Below are positions 33,536 to 40,860 of a DNA stretch of 64,000 nucleotides, one piece after another. The position numbers and the translations under genes are program-made. Location of the stretch: NCBI GenBank assembly GCA_014138645.1, contig JACJIB010000007.1, positions 310,001 to 374,000 on the forward strand, written 5' to 3'. Within the stretch, counting starts at the first letter, position 1; each line of letters starts with the position of its first letter. A model generated the notes under the pieces. That model worked only from the letters and a program-made list of their open reading frames with translations, ran no database searches and was not told where the DNA came from. The stretch is from Methylorubrum thiocyanatum. GTDB lineage: Bacteria > Pseudomonadota > Alphaproteobacteria > Rhizobiales > Beijerinckiaceae.

Positions 33536-34828
33536 CTAATTCTCCGCTTGTTTATATCTCCGCGCAAAGAACCGAGAGTTTAGCTCCGGCGGGAAATAGT
33601 GCTTCCTCTTTACCCAAACAAACCCCTCTGACTTTGATATAACGGCAACATCAACATCACCACCAACTGACTCTTGCTCCCTAGAAACCTTGCGCTTAAG
33701 CGAGGTAAGCTCAATGAGTGCACGGGCCATATTGGCAAGCTCTTGTTTTGGCATGTGCCTAATCATATCGAAGATAGGCTTGGTGTACTCTTTTTGCTTG
33801 TACGCTTCGAGCTCCTTCAGCTGGTCGGCCTTGATTTTTTCTATAATTGACACAACGGCCGCCGGGAGGCCAGTGCCCGTTGAAGTGCTACCTGTGAATG
33901 CTGCAATAAGTTCCTCAGAAATCTGCTCAATTGATTGTTTTATGATTTCCTGGCTAAACTCGTAGAGCTCCGGATCAATGCCGTGCATGAAGCGGTCGAT
34001 CATATCACTTTGAGCAAATCCAAGAGCCTCAGCGTGGGGACCGCGGCGACCTACATCAACCGATGCCCCTTCTACGTACTTCAAATTGTTGCCGATTATT
34101 CCTTCCATTTCAAATCGTTCTAAGGACGGGCACCTTTCGTCGTCGCCAAACCCCGCAATAACGACGCCACTGCTGTAAGATGAAAGGTGCTCACACGATA
34201 AAGCCATAACCACTAACTTATGAAGAGCTTCCCTTGTTTTCTGACTTGGAACTATTCGATTAAAAAATAGCGACACAGCTCGATTTATCGAAGGGCCGTA
34301 ATCAGCCTCAATCATTCCGATATACGCCTTGGAGGCGTAGGGCAATCTTTTCAAGACACCAAGTTCATCTGTTTTTTCTTTTATCACCCCCTGAGCTATA
34401 ATATTATTTTTGCTCTTCAGGTACTTACCTTGGCGGTCTATCTCCTGATAAATTTTTTCATCGATTTTTTGGGTGAGCTCCTCAATGATATCAGCAGTAA
34501 TCATGAGCACGATTTGATCTTTATCAGGCTTGTCTACCGGCACTTTCCCGGACAGGTATTTTATAAAGTCATCTTTATAATCGACTATCTTGGGAAAAGT
34601 GTCTGTACTCAACTGTCGTCGGTATTCTTTAATGATTGTCTCGAGGGGTAGGCCCATAAAATCAAGCCTGCCGTAAATCATTATTCCTACTGGAGCAGAC
34701 TCATGTAGTTCAAATATCTTGCTGACGCTATTGTAGATTTTTGCCGACGCACCTCTGCCAATTGTTACGGCGCTATCCGCAGCCAACGCGACAGCAGACT
34801 TATTTAAAACCGCAATTTCAGCTGTCAT
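33536..34828 (-). CDS. Proteasome-beta/HslV-like N-terminal-threonine hydrolase
   Basis: The 430-aa protein begins MTAEIAVLNKSAVALAADSA. After removal of the initiator Met the first residue is Thr1, and the spacing to AADSAVTI places Asp at position 17, exactly as Thr1 and Asp17 in proteasome beta subunits and HslV. Lys29 or Lys36 (AKIYNSVSKIFELHE) could replace Lys33. A GIMIYGRLDFMG segment corresponds to the following strand and glycine-rich turn (AGFAGGTAD in HslV). The remaining 330 residues, mostly helical with a DUF-like look, are unlike HslV. It lies in a low-GC four-gene operon. The hydrolase assignment comes from this motif geometry, so it is a good hypothesis, not proven. Confidence 0.6.
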   Translation of the reverse strand: MTAEIAVLNKSAVALAADSAVTIGRGASAKIYNSVSKIFELHESAPVGIMIYGRLDFMGLPLETIIKEYRRQLSTDTFPKIVDYKDDFIKYLSGKVPVDKPDKDQIVLMITADIIEELTQKIDEKIYQEIDRQGKYLKSKNNIIAQGVIKEKTDELGVLKRLPYASKAYIGMIEADYGPSINRAVSLFFNRIVPSQKTREALHKLVVMALSCEHLSSYSSGVVIAGFGDDERCPSLERFEMEGIIGNNLKYVEGASVDVGRRGPHAEALGFAQSDMIDRFMHGIDPELYEFSQEIIKQSIEQISEELIAAFTGSTSTGTGLPAAVVSIIEKIKADQLKELEAYKQKEYTKPIFDMIRHMPKQELANMARALIELTSLKRKVSREQESVGGDVDVAVISKSEGFVWVKRKHYFPPELNSRFFARRYKQAEN

Positions 34829-35063
34829 CTTTGCGCCACCTTGCGGCGGCGGCCTGACGAGCGATACGCGAGCGTTCTTCGGGCGATAGACTCTCAGCCC
34901 GCGCTCTTCCTCCCTTCAAGCCGCCGCTTCGTGCGAACTCGGTTGCGGGAGAGACTGGAACAGCATTCTCAGGTTGTCGAGTCGATTGTTCATCGCCCGT
35001 CACTGCATCCACGATGAACTTGGCGAGCTGGTTGGGATCGCGGGGACGCCTGGGAGTGGTCAT
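34818..35063 (-). CDS. Small basic protein with GGxKGGxARA motif
   Basis: The 81-aa protein overlaps the upstream gene (ATGA) and the Ntn-hydrolase gene (11 bp). The N-terminal part (RRPRDPNQLAKFIVDAVTGD) is followed by a linker and the motif FARSGGLKGGRARAESLSPE then ERSRIARQAAAARW. This GGxKGGxAR...LSPExRxxIAxxAAxARW module occurs in many small bacterial proteins of unknown or histone-like annotation; it is probably a DNA- or protein-binding helix pair. It is the second gene of the operon. Confidence 0.65.
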   Translation of the reverse strand: MTTPRRPRDPNQLAKFIVDAVTGDEQSTRQPENAVPVSPATEFARSGGLKGGRARAESLSPEERSRIARQAAAARWRKDDS

Positions 35064-35293
35064 AGCAGCGCGTCCGGGTGACGGGTTTGGGTGCCGGCGA
35101 AATTGTAGGCGAGCTTGCAGCCCGTATGCGCAACGAGATGCCCAAAGTGCGGTTTGCCGCCGACGCCAGTCCAGGGCGCAACAGCCCCGTGGCAGGCTGG
35201 GCAGCGGAGGGGTACTCCGCTCAGCGACGTGGCTTCAGCCGGGCTGACTGGCGTCCAGGCTTCGCCCTGTTTTGCTTCGGCTTCCAGTATCAT
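35060..35293 (-). CDS. Small zinc-finger-like protein, first gene of operon
   Basis: The 77-aa protein has a candidate metal site: RCPACHGAVAPWTGVGG then KPHFGHLVAHTGCKL, that is CxxC followed by HxxH and HxxxC. This resembles the small zinc/CoiA-like N-terminal domain of competence and nuclease proteins. It overlaps the next gene by 4 bp (ATGA). About 60 bp upstream lies one copy of the 20-bp inverted repeat, which may include its promoter. Confidence 0.6.
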   Translation of the reverse strand: MILEAEAKQGEAWTPVSPAEATSLSGVPLRCPACHGAVAPWTGVGGKPHFGHLVAHTGCKLAYNFAGTQTRHPDALL

Positions 35294-35350
35294 TCCCCGA
35301 CCATGCCACGGGCACCCGCCGGGACCAAGGCCGGGTCAAGCGAGGCGGAT

Positions 35351-35370
35351 TTCAAACTGACCCACTACCC
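35351..35370 (-). repeat. Imperfect inverted repeat, right copy
   Basis: TTCAAACTGACCCACTACCC is the reverse complement, with one mismatch, of the left copy at 31711-31730. It lies about 60 bp upstream of the zinc-finger-like gene. The remainder of 35294-35484 contains no gene that I can support. Confidence 0.7.
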
Positions 35371-35484
35371 GGAGCGGCCTCCGGTCCCTCTTCGCGGGTG
35401 CGTGACGAGGGGTTTGCCATCCCGCATGCCGGGGAAGATCGCCCTCGAATCGGCGCGCCGCAAGGCCCGTGCATCTGGTCTGAT

Positions 35485-35524
35485 GGTGGTACGCTGGTGG
35501 TACGCTCGGTTTCTGGCGTACCAC
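35485..35524. repeat. 11-bp tandem repeat plus inverted copy, possible integrase arm sites
   Basis: GGTGGTACGCT occurs twice in tandem (35485-35495, 35496-35506), followed by an inverted partial copy GCGTACCAC (35516-35524). They lie about 30-70 bp left of the tRNA-Gly fragment. A related pair with the same period occurs right of it at 35719-35739. Confidence 0.6.
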
Positions 35525-35552
35525 GGTCCCCGGCTAAGTGCTTGAGGGGATT

Positions 35553-35602
35553 GGAGCGGGCGATCGGGATCGAACCGACGACATTCAGCTTGGGAAGCTG
35601 AT
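35553..35602 (-). other. tRNA-Gly(CCC) 3' fragment, attachment-site core
   Basis: On the minus strand this gives the 3' half of a tRNA: anticodon stem-loop TCAGC-TTCCCAA-GCTGA (anticodon CCC), variable region, T-arm with GTCGG-TTCGATC-CCGAT, then acceptor strand CGCCCGC-T and CCA. The 5' half (acceptor GCGGGCG and D-arm) is absent: the sequence diverges just 5' of the anticodon stem. A broken tRNA 3' end next to a tyrosine integrase is the standard footprint of site-specific integration. It is not a functional tRNA gene. Confidence 0.8.
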
Positions 35603-35718
35603 AAGTCTACTTCGCGCCGCGCCGGCTGATCTGTCTATCGTTAACCCTGGCCTTGATCGATATAGCCTTTTCCCGCCTCTCGGTAGCCCGCACCGTTGCG
35701 CCGCCCCCCAAAGCCGGG

Positions 35719-35739
35719 CGTGGTATCCCCGTGGTATCC
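35719..35739. repeat. 11-bp-period repeats, possible integrase arm sites
   Basis: CGTGGTATCC occurs twice, 11 bp apart (35719-35728, 35730-35739), just before the integrase start. The GTGGTA core matches the repeats at 35485-35524 on the other side of the tRNA fragment. Confidence 0.55.
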
Positions 35740-35753
35740 GGGCTGACGATCGA

Positions 35754-37244
35754 ATGGCGACGGCGAATTCCAGGGGCTCCTACGCGGCGCGCGAGCGGAC
35801 CCGCCTCACCCAGCAGCACGTGGCGAAGGCCCGGCGCCTGATCGCCGGTGACGCTCTGCAGGGCCGCGGCCTCGACCTCGCCGACACCGAATGCCAGGGC
35901 CTCGTGCTGCGGGTGACGCGCCGGTCCGGGACCTGGCTCCTCAAGCACCGCGCCGGCACGGTCCGCCTCGGGGACATCGAGGCGCTGGCCGTCGACGCCG
36001 CGCGCGTGGCCGCCGACCGGGCCCGCCTCGCCCTGAAGGAGGGCCGGGACCCGAGCGTGGACGCGCGGGTGTTCGAGGCGGCGCAGGCCCGGGGCATGTC
36101 CATGGAGGACGCCCTCGACGCGGCCTATCCAGTCGAGGTCGAGGTCCAGTCCGACGAGGACCGGCTCCGGGACGGGCCCTGGCAGTGGGGCGACCTCATC
36201 GACCAGTTCCTCGCGGCGAAGCTCCCGACCCTCAAGCCCCGCTGGTCGGCGCAGTTCGAGCGCCACTTGCTCCGGGCGGCGGAGGGCCCGCTGCGGCACC
36301 GGCTCGTCGCCTCGCTGGCACAGCGGGACATGCTGGCCGTGCGCGACCGCGTGGCGAAGGCGCGGACCCTGAGCGCCGCGGCCGACACGGTCGAAGCGGT
36401 GAAGGCGTGCCTCTCCTGGGGCAAGCGGTTCCACGGCCACCTCACCGGCCTGCGGGGCCATCCCTGGTGGCAGGACGAGCTTGAAGTCGAGTGGGCCTCC
36501 ACGCCCCGGGACCGGACGCCGACCCTGGAGGAGCTCGGCCGCACGCTCGCCCTGGCGGAGCGGCACAAGGCGCTTGGCGCCACCGGCAAGGAGACGGCGC
36601 CCGGCATGCTCGCGGCGCTGTGGGCCGTCGTCCTGACCGGGCAGCGGGCCGGCGCCCTGACGGGCACGCTCCGGAAGACCGTGAGGCCGTGGCCGGAGCG
36701 GCCGGGCTGGGAGATCTGGTCGTGGACCGCGGCCGAGATGAAGGGCGGCCGCCCCCACGCGGTGCCGGTCCCGCCCGAGGCGCTGGCCGCCATTCGGCGT
36801 CACCGGACCGACCCGACGAGCCCCCACCTGTTCCCGAGCCGCCTGCCGGGCAAGAGCGTGACGCCCGTCGGCATGACGCAGTGGTTCGATCGGATGCAGG
36901 GGAAGGAGAAGGCGACCAAGGGCGGGGGACGGACGGGGCGCCCGGCCGGCGACTTGTTCGCCCAGCACGACATCCGCCCGTGGACGCCCCATGACGTGCG
37001 CCGGACGCTCGCCGCCTATCTCGACATGGAGCGGCTCGGCGGGGCGGCGTCGGCCATCCTCGCGCACCGGCCGCCGTCGGTGAAGGGGGATCCCGGGCAG
37101 GAGCGCGAGCTCGCGCAGGCCATCACCTTGCGCCACTACATCCACTCGCAGCGCCTCGACCTCAAGGCGGAGGGGATGTCCGCCTGGGTCGCAGCGATCC
37201 TCGCCGCCTACGAGGCGGAGGCGGCCGCCCTGCATAGCTCGTGA
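35754..37244 (+). CDS. Tyrosine-family site-specific integrase
   Basis: The 496-aa protein starts at ATG 35754 (MATANSRGSYAARERTRLTQ). It has a DUF4102/arm-binding-like N-terminal region (about 15-100), a core-binding SAM-like domain (about 115-200, WGDLIDQFLAAKLPTLKPRW) and a catalytic domain: VLTGQRAGALTG (first Arg), PWTPHDVRRTLAAYLDME (His-x-x-Arg), AILAHRP and LRHYIHSQRLD (Tyr nucleophile). All R-H-R-Y elements are visible, so it should be active. The frame is open upstream to 35538, but that extension translates the tRNA fragment (GDRDRTDDIQLGK), a well-known artefact. It probably catalyses integration at tRNA-Gly. Confidence 0.92.
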   Translation: MATANSRGSYAARERTRLTQQHVAKARRLIAGDALQGRGLDLADTECQGLVLRVTRRSGTWLLKHRAGTVRLGDIEALAVDAARVAADRARLALKEGRDPSVDARVFEAAQARGMSMEDALDAAYPVEVEVQSDEDRLRDGPWQWGDLIDQFLAAKLPTLKPRWSAQFERHLLRAAEGPLRHRLVASLAQRDMLAVRDRVAKARTLSAAADTVEAVKACLSWGKRFHGHLTGLRGHPWWQDELEVEWASTPRDRTPTLEELGRTLALAERHKALGATGKETAPGMLAALWAVVLTGQRAGALTGTLRKTVRPWPERPGWEIWSWTAAEMKGGRPHAVPVPPEALAAIRRHRTDPTSPHLFPSRLPGKSVTPVGMTQWFDRMQGKEKATKGGGRTGRPAGDLFAQHDIRPWTPHDVRRTLAAYLDMERLGGAASAILAHRPPSVKGDPGQERELAQAITLRHYIHSQRLDLKAEGMSAWVAAILAAYEAEAAALHSS

Positions 37245-37422
37245 AGAATTTGCCCCGGATCCGATAACGCTAGGCCCCCGGCCAGGGGTTCAGTAACCCG
37301 GCCGTGCCACGGTGGCGATTCCTGTCCGAGGTCCCGATGCGAAAACCCGCGCCGCTCCCGCTCATCCCCGTCCCTACGGAGGCGTGACGCCGCGCGCGCA
37401 GCCTCCCGATTAGAGGCTGCCC

Positions 37423-37992
37423 GTGACCACCTTCTTCTGCGCCGACTTGCACCTGGGCCACGCGACACTGCTGACGAGCGCCGTCGCCAGGCCCCGCCCG
37501 TTCGCCTCCATCGAGGAGCATGACGAGGCGATCATCTCCCGCTGGAACGCGACCGTCCGGCGCGCCAGCGACGACGTCTACGTCCTTGGCGATTTCGCCC
37601 TCGGCCTCGATGCCGCCGCCCTGGAGCGCGCGTTCCGGCGCCTGCGCGGTCGCAAGCACCTGATCATCGGCAACCACGATGCCAAGCGGACCATCCGCCT
37701 GCCGTGGTCCTCGAAGCCGGCGGACCTGCGCCGTATTGCCGTCGACGCCGGCGGCCATCGGTACGACGTCACCCTCTGCCACTACCCAATGCGGGCCTGG
37801 AACAGGATCTACCATGGGGCGATCCATCTGTTCGGGCACACGCACGGCAGCCTCCCCGGCACCCGGCGGTCCTGCGACGTCGGCGTAGACGTCTGGGACT
37901 TCCGGCCGGTGACGCTGACCGAGATCCTCGACGCCATGGCGCTCGCGAACACGTGGCCCGAGGAACTCCAGGGCATCGAGGACCGTGGCTAG
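37423..37992 (+). CDS. Phage-type metallophosphoesterase
   Basis: The 189-aa protein starts at a GTG (GCCCGTGACC). The calcineurin-like metallophosphatase motifs are all present: FFCADLHLGH (D-x-H), VLGDFAL (G-D), IIGNHDAKR (G-N-H-D), TLCHYPMR (H) and LFGHTHGSL (G-H-T-H). Such small enzymes are frequent in phages and mobile elements; the substrate may be a cyclic nucleotide or another phosphodiester, and is unknown. It follows the integrase by 178 bp, a gap that holds no gene that I can support. Confidence 0.88.
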   Translation: MTTFFCADLHLGHATLLTSAVARPRPFASIEEHDEAIISRWNATVRRASDDVYVLGDFALGLDAAALERAFRRLRGRKHLIIGNHDAKRTIRLPWSSKPADLRRIAVDAGGHRYDVTLCHYPMRAWNRIYHGAIHLFGHTHGSLPGTRRSCDVGVDVWDFRPVTLTEILDAMALANTWPEELQGIEDRG

Positions 37993-38438
37993 ATCCCCTC
38001 CATCGCAGGCGCGTCATCGCCATACTCGGCGAACCGCCCGAGGCGCCCGCGGGCCCGCTCCTCGGGCGGGTTGAGGATGACGTTCACGGCCTCCTGCAGC
38101 GATGGGTAGACGTAGAGCCGGGTATCGTGCCCCGGGGGCGCGACGAGCATCCACGGCCGGTGCGGGCCGAGGATGTGGGGGCCGATCCCCCGCACTCTAG
38201 GCCCCAACGGCCACTTGGAGATCAGCCACGGCTTGTCGGTGCCGGAGCCTATCAGGATGACCTCCCAGCCGTGCGTGTGATCCCGTTCACTGTCCATATG
38301 CCTGAGAATGGGCTTGTACAGAGGGTGATTGATCCAGTTCTCATGGCACCGCGGATCCCCCCAGACCGGGATCTTGACCCTCTGGCCGGCGATCTCGACA
38401 GACGTCGCCCGCGCCGGTGCAAATGAAATCCGCGCCAT
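37989..38438 (-). CDS. Unknown protein
   Basis: The 149-aa protein is convergent with the metallophosphoesterase gene, overlapping it by 4 bp. It has several tryptophan/proline-rich turns (IPVWGDPRCHENWINHPLYK, RHMDSERDHTHGWEVILIGS, WLISKWPLGPRVRGIGPHIL) and looks like a folded globular domain of mixed strands. No family is recognised. Tail: LNPPEERARGRLGRFAEY. Confidence 0.6.
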   Translation of the reverse strand: MARISFAPARATSVEIAGQRVKIPVWGDPRCHENWINHPLYKPILRHMDSERDHTHGWEVILIGSGTDKPWLISKWPLGPRVRGIGPHILGPHRPWMLVAPPGHDTRLYVYPSLQEAVNVILNPPEERARGRLGRFAEYGDDAPAMEGI

Positions 38439-38544
38439 CCTGTCCTCCTCTTCCAGGAGGACAGGCGTATCAGGGCCGCATGAATCGACCCGGCGCGAAT
38501 CGCGTCAAATGCCGGTCGCGCCTTTCACGTCCCGTTTACCGCGT

Positions 38545-39405
38545 TCACCGTGCGGACCGAAGGGTGTAACGGGTGAGCCGGGTCCGCGGCGCGGCCGCCC
38601 ATGCCTTCATGGCCTCCACGAGCTCGGACGTCACCGTGACCGTGGCGCCGTCGCAGTACCAACCCCGATAGTGGAGCTTCGGTTCGACGCCGGCGGCCCG
38701 GGCGAGCCGGAACGCGGTCGACCGCGAGCACCCGAGGGCCTCCTGGATGGCGTAGACCTCGCGGACCGCGCCGACCTCAGGCGGCTCGATCTCCAGGGGC
38801 AGCCGGGCGAACGCGTTGACAGCCTGCAGCAGCCGCGCCTGCCGCCGCCCGGCCTGCTCGCTGGCGAACGCCCGGCCGCGCTCCCGGGACGGCCGGTCCT
38901 GGCGGACACGGCGAGCGCGCTCCTCGTCCTCCCAGGCGGCGAACGCCTCCCGCCGCACGCGGTCGATGTGCTTGCCGTGCAGGGCGGCCGCCGCGGGCCC
39001 GACGAGCAGCTCCCTGGCGGACCAGGCCTCGCCGTCGCCCCCGTTCGCGACGTAGGTCCGCAGCGCGACGCCGGCGTCGAGCGGACCCGCCACCTCGGCC
39101 GCCACGAATCGCGGCAGGTGCCCGAGGCGGATCCCGTTCCGCCGCCACACCTCCACGGCGTTCAGATCGTACGGGTTCGCCGGCTCGCGCACGAGGTGGA
39201 GGTGGTCGCCGGCGACCGGGATCAGGGGCTCGCCCGTGAGCTCGTCCGTCAGGCCGTAGTCGTAGAACTGCAGGCCGGCGATGGACGTGTCGAGCCACGG
39301 CTCGCCCGCCCGCAGCGCCGGGAGCTCGGCGGCTGCGTCGGTACCATTGAGGCCAGTGAGGTTGGGAAGGAGGTCGGGCGAGACCGCCGGGGAAGCGTCA
39401 CGCAT
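38545..39405 (-). CDS. HIRAN-domain protein with C-terminal helix-turn-helix
   Basis: The 286-aa protein has a HIRAN domain at about residues 40-115: IAGLQFYDYGL, then GDHLHLVREPANPYDLNAVE followed by VWRRNGIRLGHLPRFVAAEV. The L(V/I)REPxNPYDxNAVxV...LG(H/Y)(L/V)PR pattern is its hallmark. HIRAN domains, known from HLTF and Rad5, bind free DNA 3' ends, and stand-alone forms occur in phages and mobile elements. The C-terminal part (VREVYAIQEALGCSRSTAFR) looks like a helix-turn-helix. It overlaps the preceding HTH gene by 8 bp. Confidence 0.8.
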   Translation of the reverse strand: MRDASPAVSPDLLPNLTGLNGTDAAAELPALRAGEPWLDTSIAGLQFYDYGLTDELTGEPLIPVAGDHLHLVREPANPYDLNAVEVWRRNGIRLGHLPRFVAAEVAGPLDAGVALRTYVANGGDGEAWSARELLVGPAAAALHGKHIDRVRREAFAAWEDEERARRVRQDRPSRERGRAFASEQAGRRQARLLQAVNAFARLPLEIEPPEVGAVREVYAIQEALGCSRSTAFRLARAAGVEPKLHYRGWYCDGATVTVTSELVEAMKAWAAAPRTRLTRYTLRSAR

Positions 39406-39739
39406 CGGGAGCCTCCGCCGGCGGCACCGCGACGGCCGCCATGCGCCGCCCCATCTCGGACTGCTGCCATTCCTGCGTCCGCCGGCGGATCCTCGCCAGG
39501 GAGGCGTCGAGGTACGCGCGCGACGAGGAGTAGACGACGGGCTCCGACCCCCACGCCGCGCCCGCGTTCCGGAGCGCGGCGCGGGGGGCGCCCCGGCGCC
39601 GGGCGAGCGAGACGGCGTTCCGGACCTGCCACGCCGGCAGGCCCAGGGTGACCGCGATCTGCACCGCGGTCCGGCCGGCGGCCCACGCGTCGAGGATCGC
39701 CTCGCGGGCGCGCGCCGTGAGGGATGTCGGCCTAGCCAT
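39398..39739 (-). CDS. Small helix-turn-helix protein
   Basis: The 113-aa protein starts at ATG 39739 (ARPTSLTARAREAILDAWAA after Met). The following segment, GRTAVQIAVTLGLPAWQVRN, is a clear HTH (resolvase/Hin-like spacing). The C-terminal half is helical and charged (YLDASLARIRRRTQEWQQSE). It overlaps the HIRAN gene start (39405) by 8 bp and is part of the same minus-strand run. Probable regulator of the mobile element. Confidence 0.65.
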   Translation of the reverse strand: MARPTSLTARAREAILDAWAAGRTAVQIAVTLGLPAWQVRNAVSLARRRGAPRAALRNAGAAWGSEPVVYSSSRAYLDASLARIRRRTQEWQQSEMGRRMAAVAVPPAEAPDA

Positions 39740-39904
39740 GGGCGGGATCCTCCTGGTGCATGGTGTCGATTTTCCTCGCCAACTCGCGGAGCTCGGCCCC
39801 CACGGGCGCGAGCGTCCCGACGTCCGCGAGCTCCGATTTCCTGGACGGCCTGGCATGCCCCCTTGCGGACGGCGGCCGCCTCCGTCGGCGTGAGGTCCGG
39901 CTTC
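39732..39904 (-). pseudogene. Small gene apparently split by a frameshift
   Basis: Two natural-looking pieces lie in neighbouring frames: ETPEKPDLTPTEAAAVRKGA continuing CQAVQEI, and then, after a one-base frame change near 39838-39845, ELADVGTLAPVGAELRELAR continuing KIDTMHQEDPAHG to the stop at 39732, overlapping the next start. Together they would give a protein of about 60 aa. Either a frameshift mutation or a sequencing error; a programmed shift is possible but there is no obvious slippery site. Confidence 0.4.
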
Positions 39905-40144
39905 TCAGGGGTCTCCGCAGGCGGCCTCCGGGCGGTCGGCTTCGAGGACGCCGGCGGCGTGGCCGACGACGAGCACGAGGAAGAACACGGCCCACCAGGC
40001 CAGCCCGACCGCGGCCATGACGGCGCCCGCCCAGAGGAGGACGCCGCCGTATTCGGCGACGACGGCGGCGATCAGGGTGAGGGCGGCGGCGGTGACCATG
40101 CTCGCGCCCACGGTCCCGGCGGTCGTCTGCAGGAAGGCGCGCAT
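39905..40144 (-). CDS. Small two-span membrane protein
   Basis: The 79-aa protein starts at ATG 40144, overlapping the preceding stop (ATGA). Two hydrophobic helices: VGASMVTAAALTLIAAVVA and WAGAVMAAVGLAWWAVFFLV, continuing LVLVVGHAAG. The topology is that of holins and other small phage membrane proteins, though no holin family is identified and no endolysin is adjacent. Confidence 0.6.
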   Translation of the reverse strand: MRAFLQTTAGTVGASMVTAAALTLIAAVVAEYGGVLLWAGAVMAAVGLAWWAVFFLVLVVGHAAGVLEADRPEAACGDP

Positions 40145-40779
40145 CAGGCGTTCCCCCGGGTATCGACGACCTGCGACACGAGGGCGGAGATCTCGTCCGC
40201 GGCGAGCGTCACCCTGGCCTTCGCCAGGGCCTTCATCAGGCCATAGCGGGCCGCGGCCTCCGCAGCGCGCTTGCCAGCATACTCGGCTAGGTAACGGCGG
40301 ACGCCCTTCAGGATGCGCGCGAGCTCTGTCGCCTCGGTGCCGGCGTGGCGCCGCCACCTCGCCTCCTGGCCAGCCAGCACCTGCTCGATCATTTCGAGGT
40401 CCACCTGCCCCTTGAGGCCGGTCGTGCGGAACCACCAGCAAGCGGTGCCGTAGGTCATTCCGGCGATCTCGGCGAAGCCGGTGGACGTGACCCGGATCGT
40501 GCCGTCCTCCATCTCCTCGATGTCGTCGGGCCCGTCCGCGTCCGGCGCCGCCTCGCGGGCGAGCTCCTCCAGGCCGGCGAGGTGAGCGGCGGCCGCTTCC
40601 TCGTCCGTCTGGGCGCGTTCGTCCTCCTCATCGTAGGCGGGCGGATCGAGGGACGAGAGGAGCTCGGAGACCGCCTCGTGCCCGAGGACACGGGCGGCGC
40701 GGTACGAAAGGCGGCTCGCCTCCACACAGTCGCGGACGGCGAGGGCTCGGGGGTCGATCTGGGGGGCTTCGGTCTTCAC
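40144..40779 (-). CDS. Unknown mobile-element protein, possible regulator
   Basis: The 211-aa protein is acidic in the first half (AYDEEDERAQTDEEAAAAHL, DADGPDDIEEMEDGTIRVTS), with a helix-turn-helix-like segment (TGFAEIAGMTYGTACWWFRT) and a helical C-terminal half (ARWRRHAGTEATELARILKG). It overlaps the membrane protein gene by ATGA. The family is not recognised; the MTYGTACWWFRTTG segment may be DNA-binding. Confidence 0.55.
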   Translation of the reverse strand: MKTEAPQIDPRALAVRDCVEASRLSYRAARVLGHEAVSELLSSLDPPAYDEEDERAQTDEEAAAAHLAGLEELAREAAPDADGPDDIEEMEDGTIRVTSTGFAEIAGMTYGTACWWFRTTGLKGQVDLEMIEQVLAGQEARWRRHAGTEATELARILKGVRRYLAEYAGKRAAEAAARYGLMKALAKARVTLAADEISALVSQVVDTRGNA

Positions 40780-40860
40780 GGCAGATCCTGAGATGGGGTT
40801 ACGGCCGTGGCCTGGCCGCGAGCGGTTGTGTCCGGGGAGGCCGCGCCCTGCGCGGCGGGG

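Noticed and set aside
35553..35602. Functional tRNA-Gly gene
   Set aside because: Only the 3' half is present; acceptor 5' strand and D-arm are missing.
35485..35739. CRISPR array
   Set aside because: The repeats are 10-11 bp, too short, with no regular spacers and no cas genes; they fit integrase arm sites better.
35538..35753. 72-residue N-terminal extension of the integrase
   Set aside because: It translates the tRNA-Gly fragment (GDRDRTDDIQLGK), a known artefact; ATG 35754 begins the natural protein.
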